DNA from: Hormoscilla sp. GUM202 | GTDB lineage: Bacteria; Cyanobacteriota; Cyanobacteriia; Cyanobacteriales; Desertifilaceae | Direction of reading: 5' to 3' | NCBI GenBank assembly: GCA_005518205.2 | Contig: RFFC02000047.1 | Location: forward strand, 1-47,642 | DNA: 47,642 bases | In this document: one piece after another, positions 16,962 through 25,468 of the stretch | Position numbering within the stretch: position 1 is the stretch's first letter | Layout of the letters: each line of letters begins with the position of its first letter | The notes under the pieces: model-generated | The model's input: only the letters and a program-made list of their open reading frames with translations | Told to the model about the DNA's origin: nothing | Databases searched by the model: none | Program-made: the position numbers and the translations under genes

Positions 16962-18470
16962 ATGAATATCCGACGTAGTGGCATTTTGCTGCATCCCACC
17001 AGCTTTCCCAGCCGCTTTGGCATTGGGGACTTAGGCGATCAAGCCTATCGCTTCATAGATTTTCTCGCAGAGAGTTTACAGCAAGTGTGGCAAGTCTTGC
17101 CCTTAGGTCCGACAGGATTTGGCAACTCTCCCTACATGTCCTATGCGGCGATGGCTGGCAACCCAATGCTGCTCAGCCCCGAAAAGCTACTGGAAGAGGG
17201 ATTACTGGCAGAAGAAGACTTGGCCAATCTGCCAGAATTTCCCATCGATACAGTAGACTTCGATCGGGCGATAAAAGTCAAAATCCCCCTGTTGCAGAAA
17301 GCCTACTCCAACTTCCAAGCCCAAGCATCAGCTAAGATGCGCAAAGAATTTGAGCAGTTTTGCTTCTGGAAGGCCAGCTGGCTAGACGACTATGCCTTAT
17401 ACATGGCCCTCAAAGACGCCAATGAAGGAGCAGCCTGGAATACATGGGCCGCAGAAATTGCCAAACGCCAACCCACAGCACTCAAAAAGTGGCAACAAAA
17501 TCTGAGCAAGAAAGTATTTTACTACAAATATATCCAGTTTGAGTTTTTCCGCCAGTGGAGTGAACTGAAATCCTACGCCAACTCCAAGGGTGTCGAGATT
17601 GTTGGCGATATTCCCATCTACGTCGCTCACGATAGCGCCGACGTGTGGGCCCATCCAGAAACCTTTTGCCTGGATGAGAAGACAGGAGAAGCTACTTTGA
17701 TGGCCGGCGTGCCACCAGATTACTTCAGCGAGACGGGTCAGCTATGGGGCAACCCCATCTATGATTGGAAAAACTTGCAGAAAACTGGTTTCCAGTGGTG
17801 GATTCAGCGGTTTCAGGCCATGCTGGACTATGTAGATTGGATTCGCATCGACCACTTCCTGGGGTTCGAGGGGTACTGGGCGGTACCTCAGGGCGAAACC
17901 ACCGCCATCAACGGGGAGTGGATGAAGGCTCCAGGGGACGCCTTCTTTGAGACATTGAAGCAAAAATTAGGCATGCTACCGGTTTTGGCAGAGGATTTAG
18001 GCGTGATTACCCCAGAAGTGGAAGAACTACGAGACAAGTTTGGATTTCCAGGCATGAAAGTTTTGCATTTTGCCTTTGGTTCGGGCCCTGGCAATCCGTT
18101 TTTGCCCTTCAACTTGCCGCGCAACTGTCTGGTTTACACTGGCACCCACGACAATGACACTACTGTGGGTTGGTTTAATCAACTCCCAGACTGGGAAAGA
18201 GATGCTGTCTTGCGTTATATCGGTCATGTCAGTCCCGACGGGATCCATTGGGATTTAATCAGAATCGCTTTCTCTTCTGTCGCCGACTGGGCGATCGTTC
18301 CCTTGCAGGATTACTTAGGATTAGACAGTAATGCCCGGATGAACTTTCCCGGGTTAGTTGAGGGCAACTGGGACTGGCGCTACCGGCAGGATTCATTGAG
18401 CGAGTGGTTAAGTTCACGCCTCAAACAGATGACCGAAACCTACGGCAGGGCACCACAGCCCCAGCAATAG
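16962..18470 (+). CDS. malQ: 4-alpha-glucanotransferase (amylomaltase)
   Basis: A 502-aa GH77 enzyme. It cleaves alpha-1,4-glucans and transfers the cut chain to another glucan or glucose, acting in glycogen and maltodextrin turnover in the cytoplasm. Visible landmarks: N-terminal SGILLHPTSFPSRFGIGDLG, GFGNSPYMSYAAMAGNP, the 250s loop GVPPDYFSETGQLWGNP, nucleophile Asp in WIRIDHFLGFEGYW, acid/base Glu in VLAEDLG, and the stabilising Asp in YTGTHDNDT. The length is normal. It appears monocistronic, with a repeat-rich upstream region. With the GH57 gene it suggests active glycogen metabolism. Confidence 0.96.
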   Translation: MNIRRSGILLHPTSFPSRFGIGDLGDQAYRFIDFLAESLQQVWQVLPLGPTGFGNSPYMSYAAMAGNPMLLSPEKLLEEGLLAEEDLANLPEFPIDTVDFDRAIKVKIPLLQKAYSNFQAQASAKMRKEFEQFCFWKASWLDDYALYMALKDANEGAAWNTWAAEIAKRQPTALKKWQQNLSKKVFYYKYIQFEFFRQWSELKSYANSKGVEIVGDIPIYVAHDSADVWAHPETFCLDEKTGEATLMAGVPPDYFSETGQLWGNPIYDWKNLQKTGFQWWIQRFQAMLDYVDWIRIDHFLGFEGYWAVPQGETTAINGEWMKAPGDAFFETLKQKLGMLPVLAEDLGVITPEVEELRDKFGFPGMKVLHFAFGSGPGNPFLPFNLPRNCLVYTGTHDNDTTVGWFNQLPDWERDAVLRYIGHVSPDGIHWDLIRIAFSSVADWAIVPLQDYLGLDSNARMNFPGLVEGNWDWRYRQDSLSEWLSSRLKQMTETYGRAPQPQQ

Positions 18471-18507
18471 GATAAGGAAGATAAGGATAAAGAGGAGAAA
18501 TAATAGG

Positions 18508-19380
18508 TTAAATTCTGGATCTGGGAGGAACATTAAAAGTCACTTCTTCGACAACATTAGGTTCACCCAGTTTCCTCAGAAGCCCATCATTAAGGGCGAT
18601 CCGCACCCCGCCAGCATTACCAGCGCGGATAATCAGCTGTTGAGAAGCCACCCAAGTGCGCTCAGACCCCTTGGGCAAAATGCCCTCAAACTCGGTTTTC
18701 CCATCTGCTTCTATCCACAGCCAGGAGTCCGCATCCATCGTCATGGTCACCCGCACCGGCACCGTGCCGGAAAAATCGGACCTCCGATGCGCCACCGGTG
18801 TAGCCTTCTTTGACAGATCCTCTGGAGCAGATGACGATGTCTCTGGGGTAGTGCGATTAGCGCTCCCCAGAGATATCGGAGGTTCGTCAGACTGCTGAAC
18901 GTAAAGGATGTTATTTTGGTTTAAAGGGTGGTTTATGATGTAAGACAGACCATTGAGCGAGACAAAAATCACAAATATATAGAGAAAGTAAAGGTGAATG
19001 GGCCGCAATTGAGGAACTGGCAAATAAATCCAGGCTGGCATTGGCGGTCTCAGATATCCGTCAGTAGGAAAAGCGCTCGCAAACTCAGTTCCATTCAAGC
19101 CCAGGACCTCAGCATATCGCTTGATAAAATACTGAATGTAGATTGGCTCGGGCAAGCGATCCAGTTCACCTGACTCGATCGCCAGCAGTTGACGCCGCAT
19201 AATGCCAGTCTTAGTCGCGAGCTGCTCGATACTGATAGACTGTTTTTGCCGCAACTCGCACAGTATAGACCCCAGTTCTGCCAAGATATCCGCTCTGGTT
19301 TGGCGATCGAAATAGGGTAATTCCTGTTTATTTTTTCTCATAGGTAGGTTGCACTCCTCCACCACTGCTAGGGGCCTCAT
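18508..19380 (-). CDS. RodZ-like helix-turn-helix membrane protein (DUF4115)
   Basis: A 290-aa protein. A HTH_25-type helix-turn-helix covers about residues 30-95 (LRQKQSISIEQLATKTGIMRRQLLAIESG), one membrane span about 130-148 (LYFLYIFVIFVSLNGLSYII), and a C-terminal periplasmic DUF4115 beta domain about 205-288. This is the architecture of RodZ, which links MreB to the cell-wall machinery; the cyanobacterial role is not certain. Its ATG overlaps the rluB stop (ATGA), so the two are coupled. A shorter start at Met14 has a better ribosome site (GGAG) and cannot be excluded. The linker after the membrane span (ISLGSANRTTPETS) is encoded by a palindromic hairpin element (18836-18877). Confidence 0.8.
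   Translation of the reverse strand: MRPLAVVEECNLPMRKNKQELPYFDRQTRADILAELGSILCELRQKQSISIEQLATKTGIMRRQLLAIESGELDRLPEPIYIQYFIKRYAEVLGLNGTEFASAFPTDGYLRPPMPAWIYLPVPQLRPIHLYFLYIFVIFVSLNGLSYIINHPLNQNNILYVQQSDEPPISLGSANRTTPETSSSAPEDLSKKATPVAHRRSDFSGTVPVRVTMTMDADSWLWIEADGKTEFEGILPKGSERTWVASQQLIIRAGNAGGVRIALNDGLLRKLGEPNVVEEVTFNVPPRSRI
18836..18877. repeat. 16-nt-loop hairpin, copy 2 (inside the RodZ-like gene)
   Basis: GATGTCTCTGGGG pairs with CCCCAGAGATATC over 13 bp (one wobble) around the 16-nt loop TAGTGCGATTAGCGCT. The loop matches copies 1 and 3, while the stem differs in sequence but stays complementary. It lies in the low-complexity linker of the reading frame and does not break it. Confidence 0.75.
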
Positions 19381-20123
19381 CCGCGCCTGGTTAATTTCTT
19401 GAGGGCCTTAACTTCAAAATCTTTGAGGGGACGGTAAGCGCCAGGACGCAGCTGTTGTAATTGAATCTTATCAATAGCGATACGATGTAAATGAACAACT
19501 GGATATCCTAGCTGTTCAGCCACTCGTCGGATTTGTCGGTTTCTGCCTTCAGTGAGAATCACCTCTAAAAGAGTCCGATCTCCTTGGGGCGATCGCTTCA
19601 GCAGTTGCACTTCAGATGGCAATGTTATCCTACCCGACAGCATAACTCCCCTGCGCCATTGGTGCAGTATCTCTTGGGATGGAAAACCCTGCACCCAAAC
19701 CCGATATGTTTTAGGAACGCTATGGCGCGGATGAGTCAGACGGAAAGTCAGATCCCCATCGTTCGTGAGCAGTAGTGCTCCTGTACTATCTGCATCCAGG
19801 CGTCCGACAGGATGTATGCCAGTGCTAGCTTTCAGGCTGTCTGACAGCAAAGAGAGCACTGTAGTCCGCCCTCTAGCATCCCAGCAAGTAGATATTACCC
19901 CAGCTGGTTTGTTAAGTAAAAGATACCGCTGTCCAGGACGATTGGCAGCGTCGATGGGCACACCATCCACTTCTATATCATCTCGTAGGGGATTGGCTTT
20001 TTGCCCTAGTTGGCTAACCACAACACCATTTATACAGACCCGGCCTGCCAGGATCATTTTTTCCGCTTCACGCCTAGAGGCGATCCCCCACTGGGAGAGA
20101 ATTTTCTGTAGCCTTTCATCCAT
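19377..20123 (-). CDS. rluB: 23S/16S rRNA pseudouridine synthase (RsuA/RluB type)
   Basis: A 248-aa enzyme converting a specific uridine in rRNA to pseudouridine. Residues 1-48 form an S4 RNA-binding domain (MDERLQKILSQWGIASRREAEKMI). The catalytic core has YLLLNKPAGVIST, the catalytic Asp in HPVGRLDADSTGALLLTND, and the closing motif LTEGRNRQIRRVAEQLGYPV. This is standard for the RsuA/RluB/RluE/RluF branch; RluB is the usual cyanobacterial assignment, but the target uridine is inferred. It is the upstream member of a two-gene operon with the RodZ-like gene. Confidence 0.92.
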   Translation of the reverse strand: MDERLQKILSQWGIASRREAEKMILAGRVCINGVVVSQLGQKANPLRDDIEVDGVPIDAANRPGQRYLLLNKPAGVISTCWDARGRTTVLSLLSDSLKASTGIHPVGRLDADSTGALLLTNDGDLTFRLTHPRHSVPKTYRVWVQGFPSQEILHQWRRGVMLSGRITLPSEVQLLKRSPQGDRTLLEVILTEGRNRQIRRVAEQLGYPVVHLHRIAIDKIQLQQLRPGAYRPLKDFEVKALKKLTRRG

Positions 20124-20475
20124 AGCTAGACTGCGGTAGTACAGCTCATACTTGGATAAATATTACACTGAAGGGTTTACAAAAGGGGGTGGGTCTGATA
20201 CCATAAGTAGTTGTGCAAAATTATTTTTATATTTGTGGTTTAGGCGACTCCCCGGAAAAATATGGCTGAAATCCTTATCCCATAAGGCTTTCATGGATTG
20301 AACTTATCTGTAATTGACTGCTGGAAAAAATATAAAAATAATTTTGACTATGTACTTAGAATCAATTCCGGAGCCTGTCAGTTGTCAGTTGTCCGTTGTC
20401 AATTTTCAATTTTCCTCATTCCCTAACTTCCGCCTGGGAACACGCAGCGCTAATTTTCAATTAGTCTTTACCTGG
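20124..20475. other. 352-bp gap, no gene
   Basis: Upstream of rluB and downstream of sphS. Contains a gtcagtt/gtcaatt microrepeat run (20376-20412) and AT-rich sequence, with a TAGTTGTGCAAAATTATTTTTATATTTG stretch that may hold promoter elements I cannot resolve. No RNA gene recognised. Confidence 0.5.
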
Positions 20476-21753
20476 CTACGGTTGCTGCCAAGGCAGAAAC
20501 ACCTCTAACCAGGCACCGCCGGTTTCCGGATGGTTACTTGCCCTCACATAGCCCTGATGAGCTTCAATAATTTGTCGCACGATCGCCAGACCTAAACCAC
20601 TACCATTAGTGGACAGTAAGTCCGGTCGGATCTCGCCAGTCACATTGGCGGTCGCACTGCGGGCACGGGATGGATCCCCCCCCCGATAGAACCGCTCAAA
20701 TACATAGGGTAATTCACTTTCGGTAAAACCCGTACCCCGATCGATCACTTCTATCTGGATCTGCCGATCTGTGGGCCTGAGTTTTACTTGAATTTCTCCT
20801 GCTTGTATGTTATATTTTATACTGTTATCTAATAAATTAATCAGCACCCGGTAGATCCGCTGTTCGTCAGCTTGAATCATCAGACTCTCAGGACCAGTGT
20901 AGTAGAATTGTAGCTGTTTTTTGCGGGCCAGGGGTTCCAGACTCAACCAAGCCGACGAGATCAGTGCTGGCAAATCTAGGGTTTTCAGGTTGAGGGAATG
21001 GTAAGCCTCCTTTTCCAGGCGACCAATATCCAGTAATATCTCTACCAGGTCGCTGAGTCGAATCACCTCAGAGAGCAAGCGGTCTATCCAGTTGCGCAGG
21101 GGAGGGTCAAGCCTCGAGATGAGAGTTTCCGCTACCAGACGGATAGAAGTCAAGGGCGTTTTTAGTTCGTGGGCGACATCAGAAAAAGCCCGATCGCGTT
21201 GTCCGGATAAAACAGCCACTTCTTGCCGGTTTTCCAGGAACACGCCCACCTGCTCCTTGGGTAAGGGTATCCCATACCCCCGCAAGACAAAGGGAGGCCG
21301 ATCGCACTTTACTTCCCTTACATAGTCACAGGTAGGATAAAACATCCATTCCTGCTGGCAAGGCTTTTGAGAATCTCGGGTCTGTCCGATCAGATGATCC
21401 AATTCATAACAGCGGACAACTTCCAATAACAGACGAGGTGATGCCGGTAGTTGCAGGCAGAGCAGCTGACAGGCTTGTTGGTTACACCACAACAGCTGAT
21501 TTTGGTCATCCACTTGTAGATAGCCGATCGGGGCAACCTGAAGAAGTTGTTTCCAGTTATTTATTTCCTGTTCTAGCTGGCAGCAAGTCTGATGAAGATG
21601 GGCGATCGTCGATAACAGCCGAGATATCGAGAATCGAGATGGGGAGTCAGATTTATTTGGCAGCACCTTTTGCAGTTCGGCGTAGAGTCGCGCTCTCCAC
21701 CACATAAATAGAGCCAAACCCATCAATAATCCCAATATTAATCCGAGAAACAC
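20476..21753 (-). CDS. sphS: sensor histidine kinase, SphS/PhoR-like
   Basis: A 425-aa membrane kinase. One N-terminal hydrophobic segment (FLGLILGLLMGLALFMWW) anchors it. A PAS-like region follows (about 70-190, with IGYLQVDDQNQLLWCNQQA), then the H-box FSDVAHELKTPLTSIRLV with phospho-acceptor His, N-box NLLDNSIKYN, G1 IDRGTGF, F-box FERFYRGGDPSRA and G2 NGSGLGLAIV. A ~20-residue insertion (RSATANVTGEIRPDLLST) lies between F and G2. The single anchor, PAS and pairing with a PhoB-like regulator fit SphS, the cyanobacterial phosphate-starvation sensor. The phosphate role is inferred from family, not seen. It is transcribed after sphR with an 80-nt gap. Confidence 0.85.
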   Translation of the reverse strand: MFLGLILGLLMGLALFMWWRARLYAELQKVLPNKSDSPSRFSISRLLSTIAHLHQTCCQLEQEINNWKQLLQVAPIGYLQVDDQNQLLWCNQQACQLLCLQLPASPRLLLEVVRCYELDHLIGQTRDSQKPCQQEWMFYPTCDYVREVKCDRPPFVLRGYGIPLPKEQVGVFLENRQEVAVLSGQRDRAFSDVAHELKTPLTSIRLVAETLISRLDPPLRNWIDRLLSEVIRLSDLVEILLDIGRLEKEAYHSLNLKTLDLPALISSAWLSLEPLARKKQLQFYYTGPESLMIQADEQRIYRVLINLLDNSIKYNIQAGEIQVKLRPTDRQIQIEVIDRGTGFTESELPYVFERFYRGGDPSRARSATANVTGEIRPDLLSTNGSGLGLAIVRQIIEAHQGYVRASNHPETGGAWLEVFLPWQQP

Positions 21754-21780
21754 TGTTATTTTAGTCGTTTATAGTTCATA

Positions 21781-21813
21781 AATGGAGAATGCAGAATGGA
21801 GAATGGAGAATTG
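21781..21813. repeat. gaatgga microrepeat
   Basis: About four consecutive copies of GAATGGA/GAATGCA between the response-regulator and kinase genes. Same class of short tandem repeat as elsewhere in the window. Confidence 0.8.
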
Positions 21814-21832
21814 AAAAATCAACAATCAATTC

Positions 21833-22603
21833 TTAACCCATACGATAGCCAAATCCCCGTACCGTCAGCAGATATTCCGGGCGACTGGGGTCAACTTCTA
21901 GTTTTTCTCTCAGCCAGCGGATATGTACGTCCACGGTTTTGCTATCCCCCATAAAATCGTATCCCCATACCCGTTCTATCAGCTGGTCTCTCGACCATAC
22001 CCGGCGGGGATGAGACATAAACAATTCTAGAATCCGGAATTCCTTGGGAGATAGATTAATCTCCTCTCCTCGTACCATCACCCGACACTCAGTCGGATAT
22101 AGCGTAACTTCCTTAAATTTCAGTACGCTGGGCGTCTGAGGTAGAGGGTAGCGAGTACTCCGCCGCAACAGCGATCGGACCCGGGCAACCAACTCCCGCA
22201 TCCCGAAGGGTTTAGTCAGATAATCATCAGCACCCACCTCTAACCCTACCACCCGGTCTGTTTCACTGCTTTTAGCACTCAGGATTAGAATTGGTACCAT
22301 GTAGCCCTCATAACGGAGCAAGCGACATAAATCCAGCCCATTGACATAGGGTAGCATCAAGTCAAGCACGATCGCGTCCAGTTGGGCAATTTCACTTTTA
22401 CCTCCCGTGCCGCTGCAGCGATCGGCGTTCGTCAGTTCTAACACACTGCTCCCATCGGCGGCAGTCAGCACGTCAAACCCTTCGTCACTGAGAGTGAGAG
22501 CAATGGTTTCGCGGATTAATTCTTCGTCTTCGACCACCAGAACCCGCCCCATTTTTACCTGGGGTTGGTATTTGTTTGGTTCTAGTGTTAACATGGATAT
22601 CAT
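21833..22603 (-). CDS. sphR: OmpR/PhoB-type response regulator, SphR-like
   Basis: A 256-aa two-component regulator. Receiver domain about 17-140: acidic pair in VLVVEDEELI, phospho-acceptor Asp in LDAIVLDLMLPYVNG, Thr/Ser region PILILSAKSSETD and Lys in YLTKPFGMRELV. A winged-helix DNA-binding domain follows at about 160-255 (LSPKEFRILELFMSHPRRVWSRDQLIERVWG, then VDVHIRWLREKLE). It is paired with the sphS kinase downstream, so it probably controls phosphate-limitation genes in cyanobacteria. The start may be Met1, Met4 or Met18 (MGRVLVVED); the last is the domain edge. Regulation by a Pho box was not identifiable. Confidence 0.87.
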   Translation of the reverse strand: MISMLTLEPNKYQPQVKMGRVLVVEDEELIRETIALTLSDEGFDVLTAADGSSVLELTNADRCSGTGGKSEIAQLDAIVLDLMLPYVNGLDLCRLLRYEGYMVPILILSAKSSETDRVVGLEVGADDYLTKPFGMRELVARVRSLLRRSTRYPLPQTPSVLKFKEVTLYPTECRVMVRGEEINLSPKEFRILELFMSHPRRVWSRDQLIERVWGYDFMGDSKTVDVHIRWLREKLEVDPSRPEYLLTVRGFGYRMG

Positions 22604-22736
22604 TGCTTAATTAAGGGTGGGTTCACTACGATTGATGCTGCTGAGTCTACCAGTTTTCGTTTCCAGAGTCAATTTTTTAATAATCTCTTCAGAATCACTC
22701 TGAATGTATATCAGCCGAGACTGGTTTGTGGGGCCC

Positions 22737-22773
22737 ACCGCTATGGCTGCGCTTCCAGCGCAGCCATAGCGGT
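22737..22773. repeat. 17-bp hairpin between ftn2 and sphR
   Basis: ACCGCTATGGCTGCGCT and AGCGCAGCCATAGCGGT pair perfectly over 17 bp around a 3-nt loop. It lies just downstream of the ftn2 stop on the minus strand. There is no T-run, so it could stabilise the 3' end or be a REP-like element. Confidence 0.8.
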
Positions 22774-22777
22774 ATAG

Positions 22778-25048
22778 CTAGTTGTTGACAAGGATAATAT
22801 TCTGAATTCGCCACTGACCAGCTTGGTTTATTAACTCATAGCGCAGCCGCAAATTGGGATTGAAGTATGAAGAAGCCCGGTCAAACCGACCATTTACAAA
22901 AAAGTCGGCTTTTTCGCTGACAATTGCTTCCACTATAGCCCGATCGCGATCGCTTGACATCAAGGAAACCTTCTCCACTCTGTGCTGGTACCGACCGTAC
23001 CAGTTTTCTTGCCGTGCCACCAGCGCCCGTCGCCGCTGCTCTCCCAGGGCTGGTTCTACTAATATTTGCTCTAACCGATCGATGCTATGGTTAGGTCCAA
23101 AGACAAGTCTTTTTGTGGTTAACCAGCTGTCTATCGCTTGGGACGCTATTGTTTTGTTTATGGAACTGATTGTTCCCCGGGTATTTGTGTTGGGGTCTGG
23201 TATCTGTATAGGGGGCTCCGCGAGCCGCACTTGCAGCTGCTCCCCTTCCAGTACCGGTTTTTGTGTGAAGATCAGTCTGAGCAACCAACCCACCACAAAC
23301 CACAGCAGCAGGAGACTAACAATTCCCACAGCTGCCAGTAACAGCATGCGGAACCTAGGCGAATAAAACTCTCCCTTGACTGCCGGCTGCTTGGCATCTC
23401 TCAGAGTTGGCAGAGCATGTGAGCGTCCTGGTGACAATCTCGAACCCACCCTCTGCGTCCCCCGGGTAGTAGCGCGCTGCGTCTCCTGGGTAGTGCGAGT
23501 AGCGCTCCCAGGAGACGCAGCACCGGGGGACGCAGCAGGAGCCGTTTTTGGGCGATCGTTAGCAACGGCCGTGGCCTCAGCTTCCGGAGACAGGGTAGTC
23601 CTTGACTGGGTTTGTGCCACCAGGGTAGGGGCACCAACTGGATCCGTTATCTCCCCATTTTCAACCCAACGGACGGACTGCGCCGATCTTTGAGATATTT
23701 GCTGGTGTTGCACCACAGTCCACTCACTGGAGTTATTTATTTCCTGAGGGAGTGCTTCCAAATAGGTTTGCACTTGCTTATCGGCGAAATAATCTTTCAA
23801 GGTTGTGCAGCCTTTCTGCAAGTCTTGGAAGTGGGTAAACACCTCTTCGTAGAGCCAGTTCTCGCCGTACAGACATAATCCTGGCAACAGGTCTGGGGCA
23901 CCCTGAGAATGTTCTCGGATAAAGGCGATCTGTTCGTATTCCTGGCTCAGTTCTAGGGCCCTACTTGCTTCGGAAGTCTGACCCAGCAGCAGGGCGCACA
24001 CGGCTTGTTCTAGATGAACATCCTGGCGGTTACCCAAGCGCATCAGCATCCGTTTAGCACGGTTAATCAGGGCCGGTTTATGTTGGGCAAATCCCCGGGC
24101 CAGCAGAGCATATACAGCCAGGTAAGTCGCCACGGCTGAAGGGCGCAGGGCTTCTGACTCAAATAAAGTCTGTTGTTCTTCAGAGGTCATGTAGCTCCGC
24201 AGCTGCTGGACAAAGCGCAGAAAGTCATCAATTCCTAACCCGGAACCGTCATCCCCCGTGCCATCAATGCCGCCCCTCTCTTCGAGCATATCCCGCAGCA
24301 TTTGTACCCCTTGGCGTCGCCCAGTGGGCGACGCTAGCGTACTAGAAGTTTTTTCTTCTGATTGGGCCAGTAATTCCATAATGCGGTAAGGACGCAGTTT
24401 GTAGATATCTGCCGTAATTTCCCCCCGCACAGTCGGGAATAATCCTTCGCTCAACAGTAAGTTTTGACCAGTTTCCAGATATTCCGCTGCCGTTGTGTAA
24501 TTTCCTTGCTGCCACTGTTCGCGACCTAGTTCCAGACAGGCGTGAGCGATCGTGAGTACCGTATCCGATCGTTCCAGTTGTGATGCCCCTGATTTTTCGC
24601 ATGCTCCGGGACCCCTCCGCTGCGAGTTGGGGTCTTTTTCTGCACTTATCTTGCTGCTGCTTAGGTAAGGACGTCCCAACTGCAATACAAGTTCATACTC
24701 CCCTAGTTCTAACAGGATCAGTAAGGCCCCGACTAATTGCTCCTCTGAAATCTCTATGCTGGGACTGTGATGCTTCTCCACAGCCTTAGCACTGGTGGTT
24801 CCATCTATTTTCGGGTCCGGCGCAGCCAGGGCAGCATCTAGATTCGCATCATAGGTGCGACGCTGGTCGGAGTCCGAGAGCACCCCATAGGCTCGATCTA
24901 ACAGCTGTTTACGGGAGTCTATCGCGATCTCCGAATACTCCCGCCGGGGCAGTTGCATCGTCCGATCGCGATGAGCCATCTCCAACTGTTCGACAGTCGC
25001 CTGTATCGGCAAGCCTAGAATCCGGTAGTAATCGAGCGGAATTCTCAC
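22778..25048 (-). CDS. ftn2: cell division protein Ftn2/ZipN (ARC6-like)
   Basis: A 756-aa protein. Residues 4-72 form a J-domain-like start (LDYYRILGLPIQATVEQLEMAH, AYGVLSDSDQRRTYD). A helical repeat region follows to about 450, a low-complexity linker to about 550, one membrane span at about 562-590 (LLLAAVGIVSLLLLWFVVG), and a C-terminal IMS/DUF4101 domain about 650-756 (FGPNHSIDRLEQILVEPAL, NWYGRYQHRVEKV). This is the layout of cyanobacterial Ftn2/ZipN, the ancestor of plant ARC6, which tethers FtsZ to the inner membrane at midcell. Three palindromic hairpins lie in frame in its disordered parts (23476-23521, 24314-24334, 24610-24634). Confidence 0.92.
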   Translation of the reverse strand: MRIPLDYYRILGLPIQATVEQLEMAHRDRTMQLPRREYSEIAIDSRKQLLDRAYGVLSDSDQRRTYDANLDAALAAPDPKIDGTTSAKAVEKHHSPSIEISEEQLVGALLILLELGEYELVLQLGRPYLSSSKISAEKDPNSQRRGPGACEKSGASQLERSDTVLTIAHACLELGREQWQQGNYTTAAEYLETGQNLLLSEGLFPTVRGEITADIYKLRPYRIMELLAQSEEKTSSTLASPTGRRQGVQMLRDMLEERGGIDGTGDDGSGLGIDDFLRFVQQLRSYMTSEEQQTLFESEALRPSAVATYLAVYALLARGFAQHKPALINRAKRMLMRLGNRQDVHLEQAVCALLLGQTSEASRALELSQEYEQIAFIREHSQGAPDLLPGLCLYGENWLYEEVFTHFQDLQKGCTTLKDYFADKQVQTYLEALPQEINNSSEWTVVQHQQISQRSAQSVRWVENGEITDPVGAPTLVAQTQSRTTLSPEAEATAVANDRPKTAPAASPGAASPGSATRTTQETQRATTRGTQRVGSRLSPGRSHALPTLRDAKQPAVKGEFYSPRFRMLLLAAVGIVSLLLLWFVVGWLLRLIFTQKPVLEGEQLQVRLAEPPIQIPDPNTNTRGTISSINKTIASQAIDSWLTTKRLVFGPNHSIDRLEQILVEPALGEQRRRALVARQENWYGRYQHRVEKVSLMSSDRDRAIVEAIVSEKADFFVNGRFDRASSYFNPNLRLRYELINQAGQWRIQNIILVNN
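23476..23521. repeat. 16-nt-loop hairpin, copy 3 (inside ftn2)
   Basis: GCTGCGTCTCCTGGG pairs perfectly with CCCAGGAGACGCAGC (15 bp) around the loop TAGTGCGAGTAGCGCT. It encodes part of the Ser/Thr/Ala-rich linker before the membrane span of Ftn2 without breaking the frame. A further partial stem copy (GGGGGACGCAGC) follows directly. Confidence 0.8.
24314..24334. repeat. 9-bp hairpin in frame in ftn2
   Basis: GCGTCGCCC / AGT / GGGCGACGC, followed by TAGCGTACTAG, encodes the Ftn2 residues around SPTGRRQG. The tail TAGCGTACTAG recurs at 29147, upstream of an antitoxin gene. In frame and in a loop between helices. Confidence 0.6.
24610..24634. repeat. short hairpin in frame in ftn2
   Basis: GACCCC / 13 nt / GGGGTC encodes the residues around DPNSQRRGPG of Ftn2, an apparent insertion in the helical region. 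The loop TCCGCTGCGAGTT resembles other repeat-derived spacers here. Confidence 0.45.
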
Positions 25049-25460
25049 CAGTCGTCTCCCTCAGCAGCAATTCACTAATTTAAGGCTGTTAAGTAGTTAG
25101 ACAAAAATAATTGCACATAGCCATGGGCGACATGCTCCGGATATGGAGACTAGCGCGAGAGAGTGTGTGAAATTAATTTTGTCCACGTACTTATTGGTCA
25201 GTTGTCAGTGGTTAGTTGACATTGAGCACTGGTGGACCTGGTACGCTGTGTCTCCCGGCCTGGTACGCACCAACTCCCTAACCCTGTTCCCTTTTTCATC
25301 TAATGTAACGAAATTTCCCACCCACAGCAGTCCCGATCGATTATAATTTTTGGCATTCCCGTCTGATTATATCATCAGGGGGTTATAAATTGATATTATA
25401 ATCTGATTTTTTCATGGATATAAAGGACATTCATAGCGTTATACAAAGTCCGGATACCCG
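25049..25460. other. 412-bp gap, no gene
   Basis: Upstream of ftn2 and left of the ISKra4 element. Holds a short gtcagt/gttagt run (25197-25217) and AT-rich sequence near 25340-25420. No intact ORF or RNA gene supported. Confidence 0.5.
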
Positions 25461-25468
25461 GGGTTGGA

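Noticed and set aside
22854..23366. 170-aa plus-strand ORF over the ftn2 3' part
   Set aside because: Antisense shadow; the minus-strand IMS domain is clearly the real gene.
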